This document shows positions 1 through 8,455 of a stretch of 19,136 nt of DNA, piece after piece (the first letter of the stretch is position 1; each line of letters opens with the position of its first letter). The stretch lies in assembly GCA_023091735.1 (NCBI GenBank), contig JALKBU010000977.1, positions 1-19,136 on the forward strand, written 5' to 3'. The position numbers were made by a program, and so were the translations under genes. The notes beneath the pieces were generated by a model, which was given only the letters and a program-made list of their open reading frames with translations, did no database searches and was not told where the DNA came from. The DNA comes from Trichomonas tenax (Eukaryota; Parabasalia; Trichomonadida; Trichomonadidae).

Positions 1-862
1 GAGAATGGAATCAATCAGCGAATTCGAAGCGCCGAAACACACGAACCAAATGGAAACAACACTCACCCAAGCGACTCAAAGGACAACTCTGAAACAGGAG
101 CCCAAGATTCTCAGGAACATCATAGCTATGATGTTCAACGGAGCAGTATCACATCTCATCTCGAAGCTCCTCAAGACAATAACAGATACGATCAAATCAA
201 GAAGAGGCAGCAAGAGATCAAACAACAACGATGACAGTGAAAGAGAATACGCGTTATTCTCAGCAAAGAAGACGACAGCAGACCAGGTCGCAAACATTCT
301 CGAAAAAATCCAATCAGCGATGAAGGATGAGAACACAAAAGATCAAGTGAAGCAGAATATCCTAGCTAACGGAGTCGAAAGAATAGTTCCAAAGTGCGAA
401 CTCCTGGACCCAGAAGTAACCCATGATGCCTTCACAACAGAATATGTCACCATCAATGAAGTCAGAGTATTGTTGCAGGAACCCAAAGACCAACTTGAAC
501 GGAAGCTGTTATATCTACGTTCTGTGTTCAACACCAAGTTGACGGAGATCGAGAAGCAATGAAAGAAGATGAACAGAGATAAGATCCAGAACATGTACAG
601 CGATGATCCGAAGAAATGCATGGAGCACTACATCTCTAAGAAGGCATATCCAAACTGTCCAATCAACGCCGAAGAAATTAGAGATGCATTTGGAGAGAAA
701 TACAACGAAGATCTCTCCTATATTCCACGAAACACAATCGATTACGTATGTTTGATCATCATTGATACAAATTCTGTATTTCCTCGGATCTTTAGCTTTG
801 TCCTTCCTGGGTCCATTTATTTTGATTGTTTAAGTGAGAAGGTTGACTCATTTAAAAAATAA
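1..862 (+). pseudogene. Retroelement-like ORF fragment, interrupted by an in-frame TGA
   Basis: One reading frame is open from the window edge, with a first ATG at 5. It is stopped by TGA at 560-562 and then continues in the same frame (ATG 569) to 862. The coding part to about 750 is visibly GC-richer than the neighbouring genes and uses codons such as CTC, ACG and CGA more freely, which suggests a foreign or repetitive element. The protein is basic and helical: RRGSKR near residue 66, then Glu/Lys/Gln-rich stretches. Downstream of the stop, the segment containing DDPKKCMEHY and CPINAEEIRDAFGEKY resembles the linker just before the reverse transcriptase domain of non-LTR retrotransposons. 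No RT catalytic motif is present. After about 750 the composition drops to AT-rich and the frame loses its coding look, so the element appears truncated 3'. Retroelement identity is inferred from this short pattern only. It could be an unrelated repetitive-family protein. The 5' end lies outside the window. Confidence 0.4.
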
Positions 863-916
863 AAATCCATCATATATTTGGTGCCACACCCTATTTTAAT
901 TTGCAATAAAGAAATT

Positions 917-1531
917 GTTGCGTACCTAAAGTTGTCATGAAACAGTGACATTATCTGATATGTAAACATGAATATTTGACAAATAAATATTTACGTGGCA
1001 TGTGATTATAAATGATTATTGGAAGAATGATATCCTATATTTGTTTAAATTTGCTTTGAAAAGAAAGATTAAGTGCTTCATTGGCACTGGTAGCCAAAAT
1101 GCTAGCAATCCAGTCCACAGTTCTTCCTTTCAGACTCGATTTTCGAAATAATCAGCGATTTACTCTACAGAATGCTTCTGAAACGAAGAATTGTGGGCTG
1201 GATTGACACAAATGCCCAAATCTTAGCAATCCAGTCCACAGTTCTTCCTTTCAGACTCGATTTTCGAAATAATCAGCGATTTACTTTACAGAATGCTTCT
1301 GAAAGGAAGAACTGTGGACTGGATTGCTAGCACCTTGGCTACAAGTCCCAATCAAGCATTTAATTTTGCTCTTCAGAGGCATTCTGAAGTGGAAATCTTT
1401 GAATGATTATAGGACTTCACATGTCAAAAATATTAATATTTTGACAAATAAAACTAGAGATTCTGACAACTTTACGTGTCAGATAATATCCCTTTTATGT
1501 CACTTTTTCGTGACAACTTTCGGTGCGTGAC
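917..1531. mobile_element. 615-bp palindromic (hairpin) MITE-like element
   Basis: The two ends are inverted copies. GTTGCGTACC at 917 continues as AAAGTTGTCA, and the reverse complement of the right end, from 1531, reads GTCACGCACCG then AAAGTTGTCACG, with about seven differences over 33 nt. Similarity between the arms continues inward with indels (TCAGATAAT, then TTTGTCAAA-containing stretches, then GCACTTAAT/GCATTTAAT) to the core. The centre is a near-perfect inverted pair of about 44 nt (1090-1134 with 1299-1342). No coding capacity is visible. This is the architecture of a non-autonomous foldback or MITE element. I see no clear target-site duplication, so the exact ends are approximate. 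It ends about 240 bp upstream of the BspA-like gene. Confidence 0.65.
1103..1331. repeat. Tandem pair of about 105-bp hairpin units inside the palindromic element
   Basis: Two direct copies, 1103-1206 and 1224-1327, are offset by 121 bp and differ at about four positions. Each begins TAGCAATCCAGTCCACAG and ends with its inverse, CTGTGGACTGGATTG in the second copy. In the second copy the arms 1226-1254 and 1299-1327 are perfect 29-bp inverted repeats around a 44-nt loop. The first copy has three mismatched arm positions. They look like a small TIR element duplicated in tandem, or two nested insertions, and they form the centre of the larger palindrome. Confidence 0.75.
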
Positions 1532-1763
1532 AAGATAATATGAGAATATACTTTTACTCGTCCCGCCACTGGCTCTTTTTCCTCCTTTTCTCTCAATTTT
1601 CATGTAAACTTCAGAAATTTGTTTTTGATGTTTTGTTAATTTTGATTATGACTTTGTTATTTACTATCAATAAAAATACTGAATCCATTCTTAGAAAATT
1701 TTTCTCTCCATTATTTAAAAATCAATTGTATTTGATATGTAAACTGTCAAATATGATATTACA

Positions 1764-1769
1764 TTTGAC
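1764..1769 (+). promoter_or_regulatory. TTTGAC initiator-like motif of the BspA-like gene
   Basis: TTTGAC lies 2 nt upstream of the ATG at 1772, within TACATTTGACGA. An inverted copy (GTCAAA) sits at 1746-1751. The arrangement matches that at 8456, 12205, 15648 and 17893 and supports the 1772 start. A role as core promoter is inferred from position and recurrence. Confidence 0.45.
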
Positions 1770-1771
1770 GA

Positions 1772-3499
1772 ATGCTTTCATATTCCTTTCTTCGACACCA
1801 TCTTTACAATTTGTCGACTGAAGGGATTTATGACGAAGAAAAATTGGTTCTTGTAAATAAAACAGTCAAAGAATTCTACGTTTACCCGAATACGATGCAA
1901 ATCGGCCCATATGCGTTTAATAGCACGAGAAATACACTTAGAAAGGTGATTTTCTGCGGATATAACGTGACAACTATCGAAACACACGCATTTTTCTCAT
2001 GTTATAAGCTTTCTGAAATTAACATCGATTCATTAATCAATTTACAAGTAATTGGACATTATGCATTTTCTGAATGCCACTCTCTGAAGTCAATTACACT
2101 GCCAGCTTCTGTTACTGCAATTTATCGAAAAGCTTTTATGAATTGTTTCAATTTGGAAACGTTTACAATATGTCAAAACAGTAAATTACGCGTTATTATG
2201 GACCATTGTTTCGCCAGCACCAAAATTGAGCAGTTTACTATTCCTGATAGTTTAAACCATTTCAATCCAAATTCATTTTACAATTTAAGACTGAATTATC
2301 TCAACGTTTCTTCCAGGAATCGTAATTTCCACTCAATTAATGGCATTATTTATAGCAAATTCAAAACAAATATTTATTATTTCCCGAATAATATGACAAT
2401 GGATGAATATTATATTGAAAATGGAACTAAAAATATCGAATCCAATGCATTCAATACATTTAACTTGAATTCCGTAATTTGTCCAGAATCGCTTGAAAAA
2501 ATCCATGAATTAGCATTTCAAGCAGGAACTATGAAGTCAATCAACTTTTCTCTTTGTAAGAATCTTATTCATATTGCGCCACGTGCATTCAGTCAATGCC
2601 ATGTTGAAAAATTAGATTTTTCAAAATGCACAAAATTAGTTAGAATTGGTGAAAACGCATTCGAAAATTGTTACAGTATTTTATCTATCATTCTTCCGGA
2701 CTCTGTTGAAGTTATTGAAAAATATGCATTTTTGCATTGCCACAGATTAATGACATTTTCGTTTGCAACAACAGAAAATAACCTCACTATAATTGAGAAA
2801 GGAGCATTTCACAATACAAATCTTTATAACTTTACATTTGGTCCCAATGTGACCAAAATTTCAGGAAAAGATTTCCTTTATAATTGTAACCTCACAACAT
2901 ATTTCATACATAAATCAAATCAAAAGTTTGTAGTTCACAATGTCGTTATTTACAATCGCAACTTCACAAAGTTATATCTATATCCTCCAGGCAAAAGAGA
3001 TTCTGCATACACAATCCATAAAAGTGTCATAACAATTGGTGAATATGCTTTTTCATCTAATAAATACATCACTAATGTTATACTGCCAATAGGTCTTACT
3101 ACAATTAAACGGCACGCATTTGAAGGCAGTGCCATATTTAATATATCAACACCAAAGTTAGTGAATAAGATTGAAAAACGAGCATTTGCTGATTGTCAGA
3201 ATCTTACCGTCGCACTCCTTAGTGGAACTTACACGACATTACCTGATGCTTGTTTCATGGATTCCATAAATCTTACAATTATTTCGCTTTCCAACTCATT
3301 CGAGTCTTCTCCTCCATCAGCGTTTTGGAATTGTAAATTGATCGAATGCGCTTCTTATCCACGTGGAATGAAAGAGAAAGTTTTCCTTTCAGGTATTCCT
3401 TGGATGGCCTTGAATCATGATAATTGCAAGAATTTCTTCAACAAAGTTAATATTAAGCATAGAAACTATACTGTATGGTATCAATCACTATTCCGATAA
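1772..3499 (+). CDS. BspA-like leucine-rich-repeat protein (575 aa)
   Basis: The protein is a run of BspA/TpLRR-type (LRR_5) leucine-rich repeats of about 23 residues, of the form I-x2-x-AF-x2-C-x2-L-x2-I-x-LP-x-SV. Examples are IGPYAF near residue 44, and later IGHYAF, IGENAF, IEKYAF and IGEYAF. Three spacer modules with the pattern hydrophobic-IY...K..YYP punctuate the array: near residue 20 (EGIYDEEKLV), near 190 (GIIYSKFKTNIYYFP) and near 390 (VVIYNRNFTKLYLYPPG). In trichomonads this large family is linked to surface adhesion and host or bacterial interaction. About fifteen N-x-S/T sequons suggest passage through the secretory route, yet this start gives no signal peptide and there is no C-terminal membrane anchor. 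The start is chosen because TTTGAC lies 2 nt upstream. A hydrophobic stretch read at 1540-1680 is in another frame, so a lost N-terminal leader is possible. The gene is convergent with the ankyrin gene, with 47 bp between stops. Confidence 0.85.
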   Translation: MLSYSFLRHHLYNLSTEGIYDEEKLVLVNKTVKEFYVYPNTMQIGPYAFNSTRNTLRKVIFCGYNVTTIETHAFFSCYKLSEINIDSLINLQVIGHYAFSECHSLKSITLPASVTAIYRKAFMNCFNLETFTICQNSKLRVIMDHCFASTKIEQFTIPDSLNHFNPNSFYNLRLNYLNVSSRNRNFHSINGIIYSKFKTNIYYFPNNMTMDEYYIENGTKNIESNAFNTFNLNSVICPESLEKIHELAFQAGTMKSINFSLCKNLIHIAPRAFSQCHVEKLDFSKCTKLVRIGENAFENCYSILSIILPDSVEVIEKYAFLHCHRLMTFSFATTENNLTIIEKGAFHNTNLYNFTFGPNVTKISGKDFLYNCNLTTYFIHKSNQKFVVHNVVIYNRNFTKLYLYPPGKRDSAYTIHKSVITIGEYAFSSNKYITNVILPIGLTTIKRHAFEGSAIFNISTPKLVNKIEKRAFADCQNLTVALLSGTYTTLPDACFMDSINLTIISLSNSFESSPPSAFWNCKLIECASYPRGMKEKVFLSGIPWMALNHDNCKNFFNKVNIKHRNYTVWYQSLFR

Positions 3500-3546
3500 T
3501 ATATATTAGTAAAATTGTTTTTGTTTATTTTTATATGCAAATTTAT

Positions 3547-4752
3547 TTACTGTATACCATACTTATCACATAAAGCTGCGATATCAGGAAATCTCGCCTT
3601 TAGCTGAAGTAACCTATTCCTGATCGTAGTGAGATTGAATTCATTGATTGGCCGATCGATATTAGCACCATGATCAATCAATATGTCGAGTAACATATGT
3701 TTGGGTTTTCCGATGACATTGAGGCAGGCTGCAGCAGGAGATATTTTGACATTTTGCTGATTGACATTGAATCCATCATCAATTAAGGCTTGTAAAACTT
3801 TGGCTGCATCATCTTGATTCTTCCAAATGACTAAATAATTTACAGCGCCGCAATTATTTTGTGTTTTATTAACATTAATTCCTTGGCGCAAAATTAAATG
3901 TGCTATATTCTTATCTTGGCATTTTGCTAAAGAAATAACAGCTGGATTATTGGGAAACTGATCTATGTTAGTGGAGTTTTCAACAATATCTCTGACAATC
4001 TCAATTTTAGGCACAGCATCAAGGCATGCCATATCTAAAAGCGTAAAGTTAGTTTCTTCTGAAATTTGATCAACTTTCTCGCCATGTTTAATGAAAAGTT
4101 TAACGATATCTGGAAAGCTATTAATGACAGCATTCATTAATGGTGTCAGCTTTCCTGAGCTAATACTCGTCTGAACTGGAAACTTATCAAGCAGTATTTG
4201 CAAGCAAGCAATGCCCCCGCGTTTAACAAGGTAATTGAGTGGTTCAATTCGACGAGGTTCAGGATGAAGTCTTTTATATTCATATCCGGAATCTAAGACT
4301 TCCTTAAGACCATACGCTGTTTCTCCAAGTGCGGCACAGTGTAGTAATGAAGTATTTTCGATGCTTGAATAATCATGTTTGTATATTTCTTCAACCAACT
4401 GTCTTTGTCTGTTAGGATTGTTTTCTATGATCAGAAATATGAAAGCTATGATTTCATCAGCACCAGAAATCAACGCATAATGTAATGGAGTATATGAGTT
4501 CTGAATTGTCTCAAAAACATCGCATCTTTTGCACTGAAGGAGAAAGCAGAAGCAATCGTACGCGTTGTAATAAGCAGCAGCGTGAAGGAGTGGAATTCCA
4601 TCAAATTTGATAAAATTTTTGTGGAATGGTTGGCGTTGACAGTTCACTTTGATGCTAGAAAGGTCCTTTTTGTCCACGAGCTTCTCTAATTGCATTACTT
4701 TGTTATCCCTTAACACATCATTAAATGATTTTGATACCATATTTGAAAACAT
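3547..4752 (-). CDS. Ankyrin-repeat protein (401 aa)
   Basis: After about 50 non-repeat residues, roughly nine ankyrin-type repeats run to the C-terminus. They are recognisable from GIPLLHAAAYYNAYDCFCFL (about residue 52), YTPLHYALISGADEI (about 88), TSLLHCAALGE (about 134), LTPLMNAVINSFPDIVKLFI (about 203), AHLILRQGINVN (about 285) and ILIDHGANIDRP near the end. Several repeats are degenerate, as is common in the expanded trichomonad ankyrin families. The role is protein-protein binding, partner unknown, probably cytosolic since there is no signal or membrane segment. An upstream in-frame TTG at 4758 is not a credible start. ATG 4752 or ATG 4740 are the choices, the latter giving MVSKSFNDVLRDNK and 397 aa. 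ATG 4752 is one base from the end of the foldback element at 4754-6039, so the native promoter may have been displaced or a longer N-terminus lost. The stop region reads TAAATAAA, consistent with the trichomonad habit of a UAAA polyadenylation signal at the stop codon. Confidence 0.85.
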   Translation of the reverse strand: MFSNMVSKSFNDVLRDNKVMQLEKLVDKKDLSSIKVNCQRQPFHKNFIKFDGIPLLHAAAYYNAYDCFCFLLQCKRCDVFETIQNSYTPLHYALISGADEIIAFIFLIIENNPNRQRQLVEEIYKHDYSSIENTSLLHCAALGETAYGLKEVLDSGYEYKRLHPEPRRIEPLNYLVKRGGIACLQILLDKFPVQTSISSGKLTPLMNAVINSFPDIVKLFIKHGEKVDQISEETNFTLLDMACLDAVPKIEIVRDIVENSTNIDQFPNNPAVISLAKCQDKNIAHLILRQGINVNKTQNNCGAVNYLVIWKNQDDAAKVLQALIDDGFNVNQQNVKISPAAACLNVIGKPKHMLLDILIDHGANIDRPINEFNLTTIRNRLLQLKARFPDIAALCDKYGIQ

Positions 4753-4753
4753 T

Positions 4754-5144
4754 GGCAAAATTTTTCCTTCTGCGGTGTAGTCCCGCGACCTTCATAACTT
4801 TTTATCTGATCAATATTTTTTCGATTTGAAAGTACTTTCATGTACATATTGATAGTTGTCTATCCAGTGGTGTAAGTGGCACAGTCTAGATATCTATCAA
4901 ATCATTGTTTGCATTTCAAATCGTCCAAAATATACGATTTCCAGCATAAATGTATGCACTAATATGCAGCATATGATATTTTTATATGTGTTGTTGATTC
5001 TAATGCCTCTTATACGCTTAAAATTAAAAATGCAACTAATTCATTAATTGATTTGAGGGCGATTATACACATGAAAGTTATTGAATTTGATGGGATTTGG
5101 ATTTGCAGCTGTAATAATGTAAAATTTTAGAATTTTAGATTTGG
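4754..5144 (+). repeat. Left terminal inverted repeat of the foldback element
   Basis: This arm is 391 bp and pairs with 5649-6039. Small differences show the copies are independent: for example, GGC here where the right arm and the 19007 copy have GGG, and TCTGCGG here against TCTACGG in the right arm. Confidence 0.8.
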
Positions 5145-5189
5145 CAATGAAAAAAAAAATTATGCGCTGAAACACCATCTTTCCTCAGC

Positions 5190-5346
5190 GCTGCATATTA
5201 GTGCATACATTTATGCTGGAAATCGTATATTTTGGACGATTTGAAATGCAAACAATGATTTGATAGATATATAGACTATGCCACTTATACCACTGGATAG
5301 ACAACTATCAATATGTACATGAAAGTACTTTCAAATCGAAAAATAG
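5190..5346 (-). repeat. Internal third copy of the arm segment
   Basis: About 157 bp beginning GCTGCATATTAGTGCATAC match the right-arm segment from about 5823 to 5977 in the same orientation, with scattered substitutions (for example TATAGACTATGCC against TCTAGACTGTGCC). It loses similarity after the AAATCGAAAAA stretch. A second-generation rearrangement or nested insertion is the simplest reading. Confidence 0.75.
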
Positions 5347-5648
5347 ATTATTACAGCCTGAGGTTATAAATACGATGACAACTAAAAAAATTTAATATTT
5401 CTTCTTCCTTCTTGTATTTCTACTGAATTATATTCTGGAATAAAGATCAAAGTCTATAATTTTATTCATTTTTAAAAGATATTATAAAATATTAATTTTG
5501 ACGTCTTTTTAATGAAATATTACCTTGATATAATATTTTTATCACCACGATCTCAATTATAATTCAAGGCTAGCAATTGTATATCTAACAAAAGCAAAAT
5601 TTTGATCTGTTTTTACTTTCCAATTGATAAATCTCATAAATAATAAAA

Positions 5649-6039
5649 CCAAATCTAAAATTCTAAAATTTTACATTATTACAGCTGCAAATCCAAATCC
5701 CATCAAATTCAATAGCTTTCATGTGTATAATCGCCCTCAAATCAATTAATGAATTAGTTGCATTTTTAATTTTAAGCGTATAAAAGGTATTTGAATCAAT
5801 AATACACATAGAAATATCATATGCTGCATATTAGTGCATACATTTATGCTGGAAATCGTATATTTTGGACGATTTGAAATGCAAACAATGATTTGATAGA
5901 TATCTAGACTGTGCCACTTACACCACTGGATAGACAACTATCAATAAGTACATGAAAGTACTTTCAAATCGAAAAAATATTGATCAGATAAAAAGTTATG
6001 AAGGTCGCGGGACTACACCGTAGAAGGAAAAATTTTCCC
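5649..6039 (-). repeat. Right terminal inverted repeat of the foldback element
   Basis: This is the reverse complement of 4754-5144 and ends GAAGGAAAAATTTTCCC at 6039. Confidence 0.8.
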
Positions 6040-7307
6040 GAAAAAGTCTTCGAACAAATAGAATTATTAAAAACAAGACTGAAAAAACTTTTGAGTTTAT
6101 AATCTGAGCATACAGGGCATTTATTTGGCAAAGTTTCGAACACATATTTCAGTTATTTGGCGCCAAAATTAAAAATCCGTCACAAGTTTTGACAGTTTAC
6201 ACAATTTTATTGTCAAAAATATAATCTGGGGAAAATCCAACGTGGTCTTACTCACTGCATATGCCTATTCATTAACTACGTATTATTAATCAGAGATCTC
6301 CAAACTCAATATTACAAATTGAATATAACTTCGGAATCTCAAGCTTAGTGAGCGATGTTCTACATCTGCTACACATTTTATTTAAAACACGTAGAGTAAT
6401 AACCATGTATTGTATGAATTTTATCATGATGTTAAAATATCTGTACTAAAAAAGACAATTCTCTAGCTGGTACATGGATATGTAGTTTATATAGTATTTC
6501 ATGAGCATTCGTCATTGATATTTTTGTAACTTTCATTCACAAAACGTAAGTTCGAATTTATTTCGTTATTGACTTTGGTGAATACGAATTATGATGTACT
6601 AATATAGCTCTAGCATCCGCGTGGTAGAGAGTAATTGATTTTCCATATTGGAAGAGAATCTTGTTAAACCAATTATATTTTGTTGGCCGAATACATGGTT
6701 GATATTACATCTCTTCTGCTAAATATTAAAATCAATATTTCAATATAATCCAAGATTACAAAAAGACCTTCTCACTCTTTAAGGTTATCCCTCGGATGGA
6801 AAAAGTTCAGATTATCTTTATGTCCTATTGTGTAACAGCTAAACACACATAAAAATTCTTTTAACTACTAGATATACATATGTATTGAATCAGTTAGAAG
6901 TTCATAACCAAAAATATATTGAAGTTAATAGTGTTATTTTTTACAAAATCGGAATTTTGCATTATTAAGCGAGCAATAATTATTTTGACTTTTATATATG
7001 TTCATAAGCTTCGTTTAGTCACTATATATAAAAAAATTTGTGACCAATTTTATTGCATCATCTTTCGTAGGTTTAGTGTTAGTATAGACATGAACCTGTA
7101 GCTGCAATATGAATGTTGCATCAACCTAACTTTTGGAGATACGAATTAGATTTAACTAATTTTAACTATATATGCGATGTTTTCTAAAAATATATACATG
7201 AATTATTGATGTGTAGTAATATACTCAACATTAATTGATGGTATCAATGAATGAATAGGTAAATTGGTGATGAAATTTCGGCATTTTAAGAAATTTTACA
7301 GATTTTT

Positions 7308-7394
7308 CTATCTATTGGGTATCAAGATACGATGCATAGCTCCCACGATAATTGACTTTGTGTATGCATATTGTGGGCTGAGCACTTGATACAT
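7308..7394 (-). CDS. Possible 28-codon micro-ORF with an adjacent TTTGAC motif
   Basis: On the minus strand TTTGAC (GTCAAA at 7395-7400) directly abuts an ATG that opens a 28-residue frame, MYQVLSPQYAYTK onward, ending at TAG 7308-7310. The sequence also folds: GTATCAAG and AGCTCCCAC on one side face GTGGGCT and CTTGATAC on the other. It may be a remnant of a gene start, an RNA hairpin, or chance. Confidence 0.15.
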   Translation of the reverse strand: MYQVLSPQYAYTKSIIVGAMHRILIPNR

Positions 7395-7890
7395 GTCAAA
7401 AAATTAACGTCTTTGTCAAATGATATAAAAGTGACAAAATAATTCATCATAATAATATTTGTTTGTTATTTGGTTTCTTTAAAAATTGCACACTTATATG
7501 AATCGAAATTAATAATTTCCGCCAACTATTTTCATTGTTAGCAAAAAGTTAATATATTTTTGTTTAGATACTATATTTACCTCTGCTATTCATGGAATAC
7601 ATTTGTGTTATATTTCTGTACATTGTCATGAATTATTATTTTATGAATACTATAAGATCCCCCAGAAATTGATCAATTTTCACATCGAATAAATTTTTCT
7701 TTCATTCGAATTATATTAATAGAAGACATCGAAAACTATTGAAGGCTTCATTTTGTACATAAGTATTAGCAAAATATCAGTTAACTCATCAATGAACTTC
7801 CAATAATTTGATTTTATTTATTGGGTTAGGTCTGTTTGGATGGCAGAAAACAATGCTCCTGAATAATGCAAATGCGTTTGCGACCATACA

Positions 7891-8133
7891 TTAACTAGAA
7901 TAATAATGCATGTTTATAAAATGCATGAAGTTAATAAAAAAAAGGAAAAATTGATCATAACTGGAATTAAACCTTGTATGGGTTATGTTAGTATTGACAC
8001 TAACAGTTATGCCATATTTGTCATGTAAAGTCGGATATATGATAATTTTCCAATTTTGAAATCTCAAGAACTTAGGTTTACCAAGCTTAGTCCTTAATAA
8101 GGTATATTTCCCATTCCACATAGAATACACCAT
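7891..8133 (-). CDS. Doubtful 80-aa orphan ORF
   Basis: The frame starts MVYSMWNGKYTLLR and contains a fairly balanced middle (FLRFQNWKIIIYPTLHD) before a low-complexity Phe-rich end. No TTTGAC motif lies before its ATG, no domain is recognised, and the surrounding DNA is non-coding. It could be a fragment of a decayed gene. Confidence 0.15.
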   Translation of the reverse strand: MVYSMWNGKYTLLRTKLGKPKFLRFQNWKIIIYPTLHDKYGITVSVNTNITHTRFNSSYDQFFLFFINFMHFINMHYYSS

Positions 8134-8429
8134 ATAAATTTTATCGAAAAAAATTGGGAGGCAGGGAGTGAGAAGGGCTTTGATTGCAATGCAGATGCTG
8201 ATTTAAGAAATCAATGAAATGATGTCTAATTTTTGATATTTGAATATAACTTATATCAAGTTCTGCTCTATATTTAAGCTTCCATATGTGTGGTAATTAA
8301 TAAAATCGATTTGATTAAGCTAAAAATCGAATTTCATTAATGAAATAAGCTATCTATGTTGTGTATTTGATAAATCAATGAATTATTTTGAGTAAAAAAG
8401 AATACCAAAATAACGTCACTTTTGAGTAA

Positions 8430-8447
8430 TTTGACGTTTCATTTGAC
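8430..8447 (+). promoter_or_regulatory. Double TTTGAC motif before the 845-aa gene
   Basis: TTTGAC occurs at 8430-8435 and again at 8442-8447, the second 8 nt before the ATG. The second sits in TTTCATTTGACATC, which also contains TCATT, a match to the trichomonad initiator consensus TCA-Y-W (established knowledge for T. vaginalis). It is likely the transcription start region. Confidence 0.5.
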
Positions 8448-8455
8448 ATCAAAAG

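Larger units (their letters stand above)
4754..6039. mobile_element. 1286-bp foldback element with about 390-bp terminal inverted repeats
   Basis: The left arm (4754-5144) and right arm (5649-6039) are inverted copies at very high identity. Both outer ends read GG-AAAATTTTTCCTTCT inward and are followed by CGGTGTAGTCCCGCGACC. The arms diverge abruptly after the shared GATTTGG. The roughly 500 bp between them contain an extra partial arm copy (5190-5346) and otherwise AT-rich sequence without a gene. A mirrored 63-codon frame appears in both arms but opens on TTG rather than ATG and simply follows the repeat. It is probably a non-autonomous element (foldback or MITE), or a solo pair of TIRs from a larger transposon such as a Maverick or MULE. 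The family is not identified. No convincing target duplication is seen: the flanks read AAAACATT and GAAAAAGT. Confidence 0.75.
6040..8429. other. 2.4-kb AT-rich stretch without a convincing gene
   Basis: No long ORF and no coding-like codon use is sustained on either strand. The longest frame is 80 codons at 7891-8133 (-). The stretch holds several GTCAAA/TTTGAC copies (for example 6188-6193, 6222-6227, 7395-7400, 7415-7420), one short hairpin with a 28-codon ORF (7308-7394), and slightly GC-richer patches near 6780-6820 and 8155-8205 that could be relics. It may be intergenic repeat or decayed element sequence. Nothing more can be supported. Confidence 0.6.

Noticed and set aside
744..760. 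GTATGT as a 5' splice site in the retroelement-like ORF
   Set aside because: It fits the trichomonad intron donor, but no ACTAAC-type branch and 3' site of the expected combined form follows at a reasonable distance.
1540..1821. 93-codon ORF upstream of the BspA-like gene
   Set aside because: Phe/Leu-rich AT composition, no motif before its ATG, and it overlaps the BspA start in another frame. Kept only as a possible lost leader.
4856..5937. Two near-identical 63-codon ORFs at 4856-5047 (+) and 5746-5937 (-)
   Set aside because: They are mirror images created by the inverted arms, begin with TTG rather than ATG, and the translation looks like random AT-rich sequence.
6600..6630. tRNA-like hairpin CTCTA...TAGAG
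   Set aside because: A single 5-bp stem without acceptor, T-arm or B box.
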